In this document: positions 1 to 5,876 of the stretch, piece after piece
Layout of the letters: every line of letters begins with the position of its first letter
Numbering within the stretch: position 1 is the first letter of the stretch
NCBI GenBank assembly: GCA_964635325.1
Contig: CAZWOL010000083.1
Coordinates: forward strand, 1-8,483
Direction: 5' to 3'
Source of the DNA: BOG-1112 sp964635325
Lineage (GTDB): Bacteria; Bdellovibrionota_B; Oligoflexia; Oligoflexales; Bog-1112
DNA length: 8,483 nucleotides
Made by a program: the position numbers and the translations under genes
The notes under the pieces: generated by a model
Told to the model about the DNA's origin: nothing
What the model saw: the letters and a program-made list of their open reading frames with translations, nothing else
Database searches by the model: none

Positions 1-89
1 AAAGCTCTGGGAGTCGCTTACTGAAGCAGGTTTGAGTTTCGCAAAGAGTCTATTTAGTTATGGTTGGAAGCGATACTGTAGTTTCAGTT

Positions 90-851
90 CTACAGTCCAT
101 TTAAGGTCAAGGATTCGAAATAGCACTGTTCACTTTCACATCGCCACCAGACCCTGAGCTTTTTAAACGGCTCCAGAGCAACCCCGCTGGCTTCAAGGTT
201 GTTGCCGATCACGCATTGATAGCTTCCTAGCATTTCTTGAAATAGATAAAACGAGCCAACATTGACGAGGGGGTGTTTTTCTTTAAATACTTGCGCAATT
301 TTTTTGCAAAATTTTTCGAGGTTGTCTCGATCTTGATCTTTTGATGAAAGCTCCTCTCCGAAAACATGCAATTCAATACGCGCCTTTGATTGTGGCGCTA
401 GTACCATCAGTAAACTAGACAGATCATCCTTGTCATGAAAAATTGCATCGATGCTGATGCTATTTTCAAGAGCTTTGCTCTGCTGCTTTTTCAAATTGTA
501 TGAGTAATTGGTTGGCGTATCATCTCGCGTGCTTTTGATGAATGGAAAGTGATGCGTTGCTTTGAGACCGATCCCGCTGTCAAAGATAGGTTTATCGGAT
601 TCGGCGGAAGCTATGGTTAATTTCCCGTCTAAAGTTGCGGTTACTTTCAAAACGACACATTTCCCATCTATGACTGCTTTTCCGGTATTTGTATCGCAAT
701 TTTCCATCAGTGAAAGATATTTATCTTCGTCTATAGGAGACCCATTTCCAGGCTTAGTGGGAGGTGGATTGCTGTTACCATTACCGTTATCTTTTCCTCC
801 GCAGGAAATCACAGTAGTCATAAGCGCCAACGCACACAAAACTTGTTTCAT
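90..851 (-). CDS. Cysteine-rich outer-membrane lipoprotein, function unknown
   Basis: I do not recognise the family. The 253-residue product starts with a lipoprotein signal peptide (hydrophobic residues 4-15, lipobox V-I-S-C with lipidated Cys17). Gly at +2 favours sorting to the outer membrane. A flexible Gly/Asn/Pro/Lys linker follows at about 18-40, then a folded domain with six cysteines (52, 65, 182, 213, 238, 243), enough for three disulfides. No membrane segment follows the signal. I chose the ATG at 849-851 because AGAGGA on the minus strand lies 7 nt upstream; an in-frame TTG one codon earlier would be only 4 nt away. It begins 23 nt after the stop of the helix-turn-helix gene, so the two are probably cotranscribed, away from the transfer operon. 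The context suggests a surface or entry-exclusion role or a regulated envelope factor, but this is inference only. Confidence 0.8.
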   Translation of the reverse strand: MKQVLCALALMTTVISCGGKDNGNGNSNPPPTKPGNGSPIDEDKYLSLMENCDTNTGKAVIDGKCVVLKVTATLDGKLTIASAESDKPIFDSGIGLKATHHFPFIKSTRDDTPTNYSYNLKKQQSKALENSISIDAIFHDKDDLSSLLMVLAPQSKARIELHVFGEELSSKDQDRDNLEKFCKKIAQVFKEKHPLVNVGSFYLFQEMLGSYQCVIGNNLEASGVALEPFKKLRVWWRCESEQCYFESLTLNGL

Positions 852-858
852 CAATGGT

Positions 859-864
859 TCCTCT
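859..864 (-). promoter_or_regulatory. Ribosome binding site deciding the lipoprotein start
   Basis: The minus strand reads AGAGGA here. It is 7 nt from the ATG at 849-851 and only 4 nt from the in-frame TTG at 852-854, so it favours the ATG. Confidence 0.6.
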
Positions 865-874
865 AATTGGTAGA

Positions 875-1390
875 TTAGGTGAGTTTTTTTAAGGTATCTC
901 GAACAGACTCGATAGCTTCTACTTCCTTGTCCTGTAAGATATTTACAATATCAATCAAGGCTTCGAGCTTGCGCTTTCCAGTGCGTAGGCTTTGCTTACA
1001 AAGATCAAGAAATCGCCCTCTGGATTTGCTAGTTAAAGGCTCCAGAGCCGATAAAATCGTCTGTTCCCAATCCGAAATTTTTGTATCAATCTTTCCCTCT
1101 ATTTGATCAGGATCAGCACCATCAAGATATTCCACAAATTCTGTGACGGACATCTGTTTTAGGTTCCCTAGTTTTGCTAAGTAGTCGAGAGCATTTATGA
1201 ATTTTGGGTAAGGTACTTTATCGGATTTTACGTATGAAAATTTTTGAGAACTGATATCGATCTTCTTTGCGACGTCTTTTGCCTGAACGTTATTTCGGTA
1301 CTCATAGTCCTTCAAGTAGCTACTTAAACGTCTTTGAAATTTCAGCTGTTGATGTTCTGTTAAGAACGGCTTTACGACTTTATTAGGCAT
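875..1390 (-). CDS. XRE/Cro-CI-like helix-turn-helix regulator, divergent from the transfer operon
   Basis: The 171-residue basic protein has a helix-turn-helix-like stretch at about residues 36-56 (V-Q-A-K-D-V-A-K-K-I-D-I-S followed by S-Q-K-F-S-Y-V-K). This fits the XRE pattern of a hydrophobic helix, an A-x-x-I turn and a polar recognition helix. Further helices follow to about residue 90. The C-terminal part (about 105-171) is charged and helical and may be for dimerisation; I do not recognise it. The ATG at 1388-1390 has only a weak GGGG 9 nt upstream, suggesting modest translation. The gene faces away from the transfer operon, with the double-dyad palindrome between them. The likely role is therefore control of the operon and of its own unit, by inference from position. 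The domain call is from pattern only and no target site is proven. Confidence 0.7.
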   Translation of the reverse strand: MPNKVVKPFLTEHQQLKFQRRLSSYLKDYEYRNNVQAKDVAKKIDISSQKFSYVKSDKVPYPKFINALDYLAKLGNLKQMSVTEFVEYLDGADPDQIEGKIDTKISDWEQTILSALEPLTSKSRGRFLDLCKQSLRTGKRKLEALIDIVNILQDKEVEAIESVRDTLKKLT

Positions 1391-1467
1391 CCAATTTTAC
1401 CCCAAGCCAGCTTACCGGCATATTTTTTTAACCTCTTAGCAAAGAGACCTGTTTCCATTGTCCGTTA

Positions 1468-1496
1468 AAAATATCGAAATCTAGCGGAATAGGCAA
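1468..1496 (-). promoter_or_regulatory. Candidate promoter for the regulator-lipoprotein unit
   Basis: On the minus strand TTGCCT (1491-1496) is followed after 17 bp by TATTTT (1468-1473), a reasonable sigma-70 pair. The -35 overlaps O1, so binding there could autoregulate the unit. The leader to the ATG would be about 70 nt. Confidence 0.4.
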
Positions 1497-1508
1497 CAAT
1501 AAATGTTG
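1494..1508. promoter_or_regulatory. Candidate operator O1 (CAACA-N5-TGTTG)
   Basis: This is a 15-bp dyad with 5-bp arms and a 5-bp AT centre (ATAAA). It overlaps the -35 candidate of the regulator's own promoter. Its centre is 21 bp from that of O2, two helical turns, so two dimers would bind the same face of the DNA. The assignment to the neighbouring helix-turn-helix protein is inference. Confidence 0.5.
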
Positions 1509-1537
1509 TTGACACAACATTTATTGTTGCCTATTCC
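1509..1537 (+). promoter_or_regulatory. Candidate promoter for the transfer operon
   Basis: TTGACA at 1509-1514 is a perfect sigma-70 -35 hexamer. After 17 bp comes TATTCC (1532-1537), a poor -10. The start would be near 1544, giving a leader of about 37 nt. The weak -10 may mean low basal activity or need for an activator, or the -35 match could be chance. Confidence 0.4.
1515..1529. promoter_or_regulatory. Candidate operator O2 (CAACA-N5-TGTTG)
   Basis: This is the exact reverse complement of O1, with the same CAACA and TGTTG half-sites around TTTAT. It fills the spacer of the plus-strand promoter candidate, the classic position for a repressor. The mirror arrangement with O1 suggests cooperative or looped binding. 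Confidence 0.5.
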
Positions 1538-1580
1538 AATGTATGCGGGTGCCATTGTTAGCTAGGAGCAAAATTAAAAA

Positions 1581-2375
1581 ATGACAATTAATTCATACAA
1601 TTATGAAAAAACAAAAAATCTAGCACGCAACATTAAATGGATGGCGTTGGTTTTTGTTTTAGGGGGCGGTGGTTCCAGGCATGCTTTTTGCGATGATCGC
1701 CGAGTAACTACCAAAGATGGGAATGTCCAAAGTCAGCCACAAACAGTCAAAGTTCCCACCGATATAGCTGTCCCCTCAGAATGGAAGAAGTTGATTGATC
1801 CATCTACAGACGAGTTTTGGAACGAAGGAAATTTTAGACCTGATACCGGATTCGTATTATGGGCAAAAAATCCTTCAATCGACAATGCAAAGCTATACCT
1901 AATTCGTATGAACGCAAAGCGCGATCGCTTACACGTGATGCAAAAGCAGCAGGAACAAGCAAACAGAGAACTAATTAAGCTAGGAGTTATTGCTAATGAC
2001 TATGATTTTCTTGCTCAAGCAACGAGTTCAGATTCTAAGGCGCCCTTATCATCTATCAGCCAAACTCAAATTTTTTTCCTCTTCACTCCAACCTGCCCCC
2101 ATTGTAAGCGGCAAGGCCAAATTCTATCTGGCCAGTCGAATGTAACTCCAATGCAGATAGGTGGCAAAGAGCTCCTACACTTTCCAAACCTTCCTCAATC
2201 TGTTTGGGCAACAAAAGAAGACGTTGATCGTTACGCTGCAGATAAGGTGGTTCCCGTACTTCTAGTATATGACCGGCAATCTAATAATATGGCGTCACTC
2301 AAAGGGGTTCACACTACTCAAGAAATTGATAAGGTCGCAAAACATCTTAAAAAAGGGGCTGGAACACATGAGTAA
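1581..2375 (+). CDS. traF: TraF-like thioredoxin-fold conjugation protein with CPHC active site
   Basis: The 264-residue exported protein has a hydrophobic N-terminal segment at about 20-36, probably a signal peptide with a long basic n-region or an anchor. The block at about 66-138 (E-W-K-K-L-I-D..., L-W-A-K-N-P-S-x-x-N, then a helical Q/K-rich run) resembles the TraF pilus-assembly family. The thioredoxin-like domain at about 160-258 shows C172-P-H-C175 after a hydrophobic strand (I-F-F-L-F-T-P-T), and a likely cis-proline P225 in V-V-P-V-L-L-V. F-plasmid TraF lacks the CXXC, so this member is probably an active periplasmic disulfide oxidase or isomerase. It is first in the operon, unlike F, where traF lies far downstream. 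TrbB/DsbC-like is the alternative name. AGGAG 12 nt upstream and the signal peptide support the start. Confidence 0.7.
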   Translation: MTINSYNYEKTKNLARNIKWMALVFVLGGGGSRHAFCDDRRVTTKDGNVQSQPQTVKVPTDIAVPSEWKKLIDPSTDEFWNEGNFRPDTGFVLWAKNPSIDNAKLYLIRMNAKRDRLHVMQKQQEQANRELIKLGVIANDYDFLAQATSSDSKAPLSSISQTQIFFLFTPTCPHCKRQGQILSGQSNVTPMQIGGKELLHFPNLPQSVWATKEDVDRYAADKVVPVLLVYDRQSNNMASLKGVHTTQEIDKVAKHLKKGAGTHE

Positions 2376-2616
2376 CGAGTGGGTTAAAGAATTTACTCCC
2401 ATTGAAAGGCATTCAACCGTTGAGCTTGAGCATGTGGTCAATTCGTTTGAGTGGTTTATATATGCAGGATCTGGGCTCATGGCTGTTGTTTTATTCGTAG
2501 TCGCTGCAAATCGGAGTAAGGACGGTGATGCGGTAGGTGCTCTCCTAGCGTCTATTGGAGCAGTAATTAGTGCAACAGCTCCTATTATTGCAAAAAGTTT
2601 TTCCATTGGAGGTTAA
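2368..2616 (+). CDS. Small two-helix membrane protein, pilin-like paralogue of the next gene
   Basis: The 82-residue product has a polar N-terminus (1-27), hydrophobic segment one at about 29-47, a charged loop (N-R-S-K-D-G-D, 48-54) and hydrophobic segment two at about 55-78. This helix-loop-helix with a basic cytoplasmic loop is the VirB2/TraA pilin layout. Over the first helix it shares 11 of 21 positions with the next protein (E-W, I, G-x-G-L-x-A, F-V, A, N), and both have an A-S-I-G-A motif in helix two. Unlike that neighbour it has no cleavable signal peptide. The ATG at 2368 overlaps the end of the upstream gene by 8 nt, with GGGG 9 nt before it; a longer in-frame reading from 2269 would lie inside the upstream gene and is less likely. 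It could be a minor pilin, an assembly factor or a decoy subunit. Confidence 0.65.
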   Translation: MSNEWVKEFTPIERHSTVELEHVVNSFEWFIYAGSGLMAVVLFVVAANRSKDGDAVGALLASIGAVISATAPIIAKSFSIGG

Positions 2617-2618
2617 CT

Positions 2619-2915
2619 GTGAAGAATTTAGTAGTCATTTTTTCATCTTTGATTGTTTCTGCAAACGTAAAAGCTACTGATTTTACAATTGCGGATCCCA
2701 CTAAGGGAATATTTGGAGCTGACTCAAAAGTCACACAAACAATGCATACGGCAGAATGGATTATTAAAGGTGGTGCAGGACTCTTTGCCATCAGTTGCTT
2801 TGTATCTGCAGGAAACCTTGCTCGTCAGGGGCAATACGGAAGAGCTGGAGGAGCGGTGGTTGGAGGGATTATTGCGTCTATTGGTGCATACCTTGTACAC
2901 CTTTCACAAAGTTAG
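2619..2915 (+). CDS. traA: Type IV conjugative pilin, TraA/VirB2-like
   Basis: The 98-residue prepropilin has a signal peptide (M-K-N-L-V-V-I-F-S-S..., cleavage likely after A19 in V-K-A). The mature chain of about 79 residues has two hydrophobic helices at about 47-66 and 76-95, joined by a polar loop (N-L-A-R-Q-G-Q-Y-G-R). Size and topology fit the major pilin of F-type systems, where mature TraA is about 70 residues, and the next gene is traL as in F. The start is GTG at 2619 with a strong GGAGG (2608-2612) 6 nt upstream, consistent with high expression. The gap from the previous gene is only 2 nt. The pilin call rests on topology and synteny because pilin sequences are weakly conserved. 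Confidence 0.7.
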   Translation: MKNLVVIFSSLIVSANVKATDFTIADPTKGIFGADSKVTQTMHTAEWIIKGGAGLFAISCFVSAGNLARQGQYGRAGGAVVGGIIASIGAYLVHLSQS

Positions 2916-2924
2916 GATCTTGTC

Positions 2925-3260
2925 ATGGTCAATTACGGGCAAAAGGAAGAGTTTCAGATAGTGATCGAAAATGTAGACTACTACCCAGAAATTGCTGGTG
3001 TAAAAGTCTCCAACTTTCCCATTATTGCAGCGTTTTCGATTGTTCCCTTGTGGTTTAACCACTTCGGTTTTTCAATCATCATCCTCTTTTCGCTCATTGT
3101 ATTTTACTACCGAGCTGGACGTCTTGAGGATGAAGGAAAACCCATTTTCTTAAATGCAACTCTCGTAAAAGCTTCCAAGGTTATTCCCTTTCGGTTGAGG
3201 TCCATGCTTTTGCCTTCATTTGCACATATTAAAACACACAAAAATACATTCAGGAGATAA
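2925..3260 (+). CDS. traL: TraL, VirB3-like inner-membrane assembly protein
   Basis: The 111-residue protein has a short polar N-terminus, a hydrophobic hairpin region at about 31-62 and a basic cytoplasmic C-terminus. The TraL-like junction Y-Y-R-A-G-R-L-E-D-E-G-K-P (61-73) is followed by the L-V-K-A-S-K-V-I-P stretch. TraL/VirB3 proteins sit in the inner membrane and work with the VirB4/TraC ATPase in pilus assembly. The place immediately after the pilin and before traE is the F order. The ATG is 7 nt after AGGA, which overlaps the upstream stop codon, so translation is probably coupled. The basic tail (K-T-H-K-N-T-F-R-R) is slightly longer than in F TraL (about 91 residues). Confidence 0.75.
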   Translation: MVNYGQKEEFQIVIENVDYYPEIAGVKVSNFPIIAAFSIVPLWFNHFGFSIIILFSLIVFYYRAGRLEDEGKPIFLNATLVKASKVIPFRLRSMLLPSFAHIKTHKNTFRR

Positions 3261-3263
3261 TTC

Positions 3264-3983
3264 ATGTTCAATAAATATATCGACCAGCTTGCTGATTTAA
3301 AACACAAGGAATCGATATGGAAATTAGTGACCGCTGGATTAAGTTTGATCCTTATTTTCCAAGCAATTGCCATCTCTATAATGAGCTATCAGCTTGTAAC
3401 AAATATTGATCGAGTCCGATATATCCTGTCACCAGGAATTCAAACCTTGACAACCGTTAGACCGGGTAAACTCAGTGAAGATTACATTGAACAGAGCTTC
3501 TTACATGTTGTTGAAAAGCTTAATGCTTGGTCCTACGAAAGCATTAAAGAAAACTACAGGGTGCTTTTTGACGACTTTTACACCCTAGATCTAAAGACTA
3601 GAACACAAGCAAATCTCAAATCACAAAACTACTTTGATGATGTTGAGAAGCGCAAATTAGTCTCGCTATGGTCGCCTACCATAACCGATTCGGAATTTCA
3701 CTGGTGTGGGAATGTCCAAGCTAGAAAAGAGATCAAAGGTGTCGCATGCGGCATTGTTACCGGAAAAAGAAAGCTATTTGCCGACCATAACATCCCTATC
3801 AGCGAAGAAAACATCAGTTACCTGATCTACGCAGTAAACGTTGCCCCAACCCCTACAAATTTCTTTGCAGTGCAAGTAACCCGTCTAAAACGAGGCCCTT
3901 TATCGGTTCTAAAAGCTGAACTGGAAAGTTCCTTAAAAGACGGCGTGTTACCTTCGGAGGATAGTGCTCATGAGAATCCGTAA
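3264..3983 (+). CDS. traE: TraE, VirB8-like bitopic inner-membrane protein
   Basis: The 239-residue protein has a short cytoplasmic N-terminus, one membrane helix at about 21-41 and a periplasmic domain, the TraE/VirB8 topology. In F-type systems TraE belongs to the inner-membrane assembly platform for the pilus. Two cysteines in the periplasmic part (148 and 162) could form a disulfide. The chain is longer than F TraE (188 residues); some extra length is in the polar tail after about 215, which overlaps the next gene. AGGAG at 3252-3256 lies 7 nt before the ATG, and only 3 nt separate it from traL. The family call rests on topology, size and position between traL and traK. Confidence 0.75.
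   Translation: MFNKYIDQLADLKHKESIWKLVTAGLSLILIFQAIAISIMSYQLVTNIDRVRYILSPGIQTLTTVRPGKLSEDYIEQSFLHVVEKLNAWSYESIKENYRVLFDDFYTLDLKTRTQANLKSQNYFDDVEKRKLVSLWSPTITDSEFHWCGNVQARKEIKGVACGIVTGKRKLFADHNIPISEENISYLIYAVNVAPTPTNFFAVQVTRLKRGPLSVLKAELESSLKDGVLPSEDSAHENP
3956..3960 (+). promoter_or_regulatory. Ribosome binding site deciding the traK start
   Basis: GGAGG lies 9 nt before the ATG at 3970 and only 3 nt before an in-frame GTG at 3964, so ATG 3970 is preferred. Confidence 0.65.
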
Positions 3984-4782
3984 GTTTTTGTTGATATTGC
4001 TTTCATCACCATGTTTTGGTGAGGTTTTTTATTACAGCGACCACTATGTCACTGTTGATTTGAGATCGGATCAACCTAGTATTCTCAAATTTGAGAAGGT
4101 CCCTCTGTCGTCATCTTGTCAACCTGGGATTCTAAGATTTGAGCCACTCGATCAAAAGTCTCTCAACCTTGGAGAACAGCAGCACGTTCAGGAAGTCACA
4201 CCAGGAGAAAATGAAAAAGACTCTACAGTTAGTCAACTTTTACGTGTCACACCTCAGGAAAACGAAGGAATTGTGACGTGTGCATTTACCTTAGCGGGAG
4301 GTAGCGAAGTCCCTGTTCGATTCAATTTGACTGCTGGAATTTCTCGTCCATTAGTTGAGCTTCGACCGCTCATGGAAAAATTTAGTTCCCCTCAACTCAA
4401 CAACGATCTGGGTCTTTTGCAGTCCTTGGTAAAAGGAGATTCAGTATATCTACATGATATTACAAAAGAATTAGATTTGTGTTCTACACGGGGTAGATCC
4501 GGTGCTTGCAGACATTTCCATGTCTCCACAGACCTTGCTGAATACGAATTTACATATGTAGGTACGGATATGAACGTCAAAGCTTGGACCTTAGACATCA
4601 CTACAAAAACGCTAGTTTCATTTACCCAAATTGCTGATTTAAACGCCAAACATGGAAGCAATATCCTCTACTCAACTGTTGCTCCTCAAAAGCAGAGATA
4701 CGAAAAAGGTGAAAAACTCAGACACTTCATCCTATCAAATGCGCAAGTAACTCAATTAGATATTAAAGAGGTGCTCCCATGA
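3970..4782 (+). CDS. traK: TraK, VirB9-like periplasmic core-complex protein
   Basis: The 270-residue secreted protein has a signal peptide (M-R-I-R-K-F-L-L-I-L-L-S-S..., cleavage near residue 17), then beta-rich sequence throughout, fitting TraK, the secretin-like subunit that joins TraV and TraB in the envelope core. F TraK is 242 residues. Four cysteines in the mature part (50, 104, 171, 180) are spaced as two possible disulfide pairs. The C-terminal half (about 157-270) has alternating hydrophobic strands such as Y-E-F-T-Y-V-G and W-T-L-D-I, as in VirB9-type C-terminal domains. It overlaps traE by 14 nt, and its stop overlaps the traB start as ATGA. The sequence is divergent, so the name rests largely on its place between traE and traB. 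Confidence 0.68.
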   Translation: MRIRKFLLILLSSPCFGEVFYYSDHYVTVDLRSDQPSILKFEKVPLSSSCQPGILRFEPLDQKSLNLGEQQHVQEVTPGENEKDSTVSQLLRVTPQENEGIVTCAFTLAGGSEVPVRFNLTAGISRPLVELRPLMEKFSSPQLNNDLGLLQSLVKGDSVYLHDITKELDLCSTRGRSGACRHFHVSTDLAEYEFTYVGTDMNVKAWTLDITTKTLVSFTQIADLNAKHGSNILYSTVAPQKQRYEKGEKLRHFILSNAQVTQLDIKEVLP

Positions 4783-5876
4783 AACTTGCTCTCATCTTTC
4801 TTGCAATATCAGCAGCAGAGGTTTTTGCAAACCCGCAAAGCTCTTTAAATTCTTTATCTGGCGATCGAAATACTGCGCCAATTCAAGGCCAGTCTAATGA
4901 TGTCCCTGGAGATAAGGTTGTTCCTCCGATGGAGGCATCCAAAATTGACGATATGGTAGCTCGAGCGCAAGCAGCCTGGAAAGAAGAACAAGACAAAATG
5001 TCTCAGGGGGAAACAGAACAAAAGGCACTTCAAAATGACGAACCACTTGCAACAACACTCCCCAAAGAAATCAAAAATAGTCAGGAGCGAATCGATCCAC
5101 CAAAACTTGTACCTTTGGATAAAATTGTTCGCGTCAAACCCAAACTAACCCCACAGGTTGTTCGTTTTGAACGACCTTCCGGTGAGGCTATCACTGTTTT
5201 CAAGTCAAACATTGAACAGCTTCAAGAGGAAACTATCACCCTGCCATCAGGAGCTCATGCCTTTGGGCGAGTTAAATTCGGTGAAGAAGTCACGGCCAAT
5301 ACCAAGACAGAAGTCTTAGTGGAATTAGACTATGCATTTTTAGGGCCAAATAGATCTGTTGTTGAATTAAATGGCTGTACTGTCTGGGTAAGTGTCGATT
5401 CGAACTTTCATACGCAAAAAATTAAAGGCTCAATGCAAGATATGACATGCACCATGCCGTCTGGTCGCGTCTTTACTGTGACCGTCGGGGGCCCCTTGGT
5501 AGGGGTCGCAAGCGGTTATGCAGGGGTTGAATCAGATTTGATAATGAAAGGTCCCGCTAAAGCTGCTGCACTGAATTTCCTTTCTGAGATCACCAAGGCC
5601 TACGGTGCAGCTACCGCAGCTGCTCAGACTCGTACTGATATCGTTAGTGGGGAACGCTACTCGGATAAGGCTACAAACGTAGCAGGTGATAAGAAAGCAT
5701 ATGTCGAAGGAAAAGTTCTGGAAGCTAATGGTGACTTTCTCAAGTACATCGCATCATTTTTTGAATCCTTACAACCAACACTGGCGCTTCCTCCTGGCAC
5801 AAAAGTTCACTTAATAAATCGCTTTAACGTAAAAATTCCTAAAGCTTTCTTCAAAAAAGGTGGATCCCATGGATAA
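4779..5876 (+). CDS. traB: TraB, VirB10-like core-complex protein
   Basis: The 365-residue protein has an N-terminal hydrophobic segment (2-17), a Pro/Gln-rich acidic spacer with a likely coiled-coil helix at about 53-85, and a VirB10/TraB-type beta domain at about 150-348. TraB hallmarks are L-P-S-G near 155, L-N-G-C (C200), M-T-C (C224), and the A-Y-G-A-A-T-A-A-A helix near 274-283, the probable outer-membrane antenna segment. L-P-P-G-T-K-V near 337-343 ends the domain. TraB bridges inner and outer membrane and contacts TraK and TraV. It is shorter than F TraB (475 residues). Oddly, the N-terminus resembles a cleavable signal (V-F-A before N18) rather than a cytoplasmic tail plus anchor. 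ATGA overlap with traK and AAGAGG 7 nt upstream support the start. Confidence 0.85.
   Translation: MKLALIFLAISAAEVFANPQSSLNSLSGDRNTAPIQGQSNDVPGDKVVPPMEASKIDDMVARAQAAWKEEQDKMSQGETEQKALQNDEPLATTLPKEIKNSQERIDPPKLVPLDKIVRVKPKLTPQVVRFERPSGEAITVFKSNIEQLQEETITLPSGAHAFGRVKFGEEVTANTKTEVLVELDYAFLGPNRSVVELNGCTVWVSVDSNFHTQKIKGSMQDMTCTMPSGRVFTVTVGGPLVGVASGYAGVESDLIMKGPAKAAALNFLSEITKAYGAATAAAQTRTDIVSGERYSDKATNVAGDKKAYVEGKVLEANGDFLKYIASFFESLQPTLALPPGTKVHLINRFNVKIPKAFFKKGGSHG
5857..5860 (+). promoter_or_regulatory. Ribosome binding site deciding the traV start
   Basis: AAGG within an A-rich run lies 8 nt before the ATG at 5869. An in-frame GTG at 5860 overlaps this site and would add three residues before the lipoprotein signal, so ATG is preferred. 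Confidence 0.55.

Larger units (their letters stand above)
1486..1537. repeat. Perfect 24-bp inverted repeat with 4-nt centre
   Basis: The left arm 1486-1509 is perfectly complementary to the right arm 1514-1537, with TGAC (1510-1513) as the only unpaired centre. The arms begin GGAATAGG and end CCTATTCC. Each arm contains a 15-bp dyad, so there are four half-sites in all. No T-run directly follows on either strand, so it is not a standard intrinsic terminator. A long perfect palindrome between divergent units most simply reads as an operator pair for a dimeric regulator. A conjugative relaxase or nicking site is a less supported alternative. Confidence 0.9.
1391..1580. promoter_or_regulatory. 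Divergent control region between regulator and transfer operon
   Basis: This 190-bp non-coding stretch separates the minus-strand regulator unit from the plus-strand operon. It contains the 52-bp palindrome and the two candidate promoters listed separately. A short 5-bp hairpin at 1433-1446 lies in the probable 5' leader of the regulator. AGGAG at 1564-1568 is the ribosome site for the first operon gene, with a rather long 12-nt spacer. No open frame of note and no tRNA-like structure is seen. Confidence 0.75.

Noticed and set aside
75..96. Hairpin ACTGTAG / CTACAGT at the end of the lipoprotein gene
   Set aside because: A 7-bp stem at the stop codon could be a terminator, but no U-run follows on the minus strand and the stem is weak.
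562..873. Plus-strand open frame of about 100 codons
   Set aside because: It lies opposite the lipoprotein gene, which has a signal peptide, a lipobox and a ribosome site; this frame has none and is a shadow.
1433..1446. Small hairpin CTCTT / AAGAG in the regulator leader
   Set aside because: A 5-bp stem is too short to claim an attenuator or riboswitch.
1486..1537. Palindrome as an intrinsic terminator or as an origin-of-transfer hairpin
   Set aside because: No T-run abuts either arm, so termination is unlikely. No nic-like motif or relaxase gene is visible nearby, so the origin idea is unsupported, though not excluded.
1921..1928. GCGATCGC octamer
   Set aside because: I noticed only this one copy, inside a coding region; a single occurrence is not evidence of a repeat family.
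2689..3058. Two plus-strand open frames overlapping the second pilin and traL
   Set aside because: Composition is odd (Cys/Trp/Arg-rich), there are no ribosome sites, and both overlap well-supported genes in another frame.
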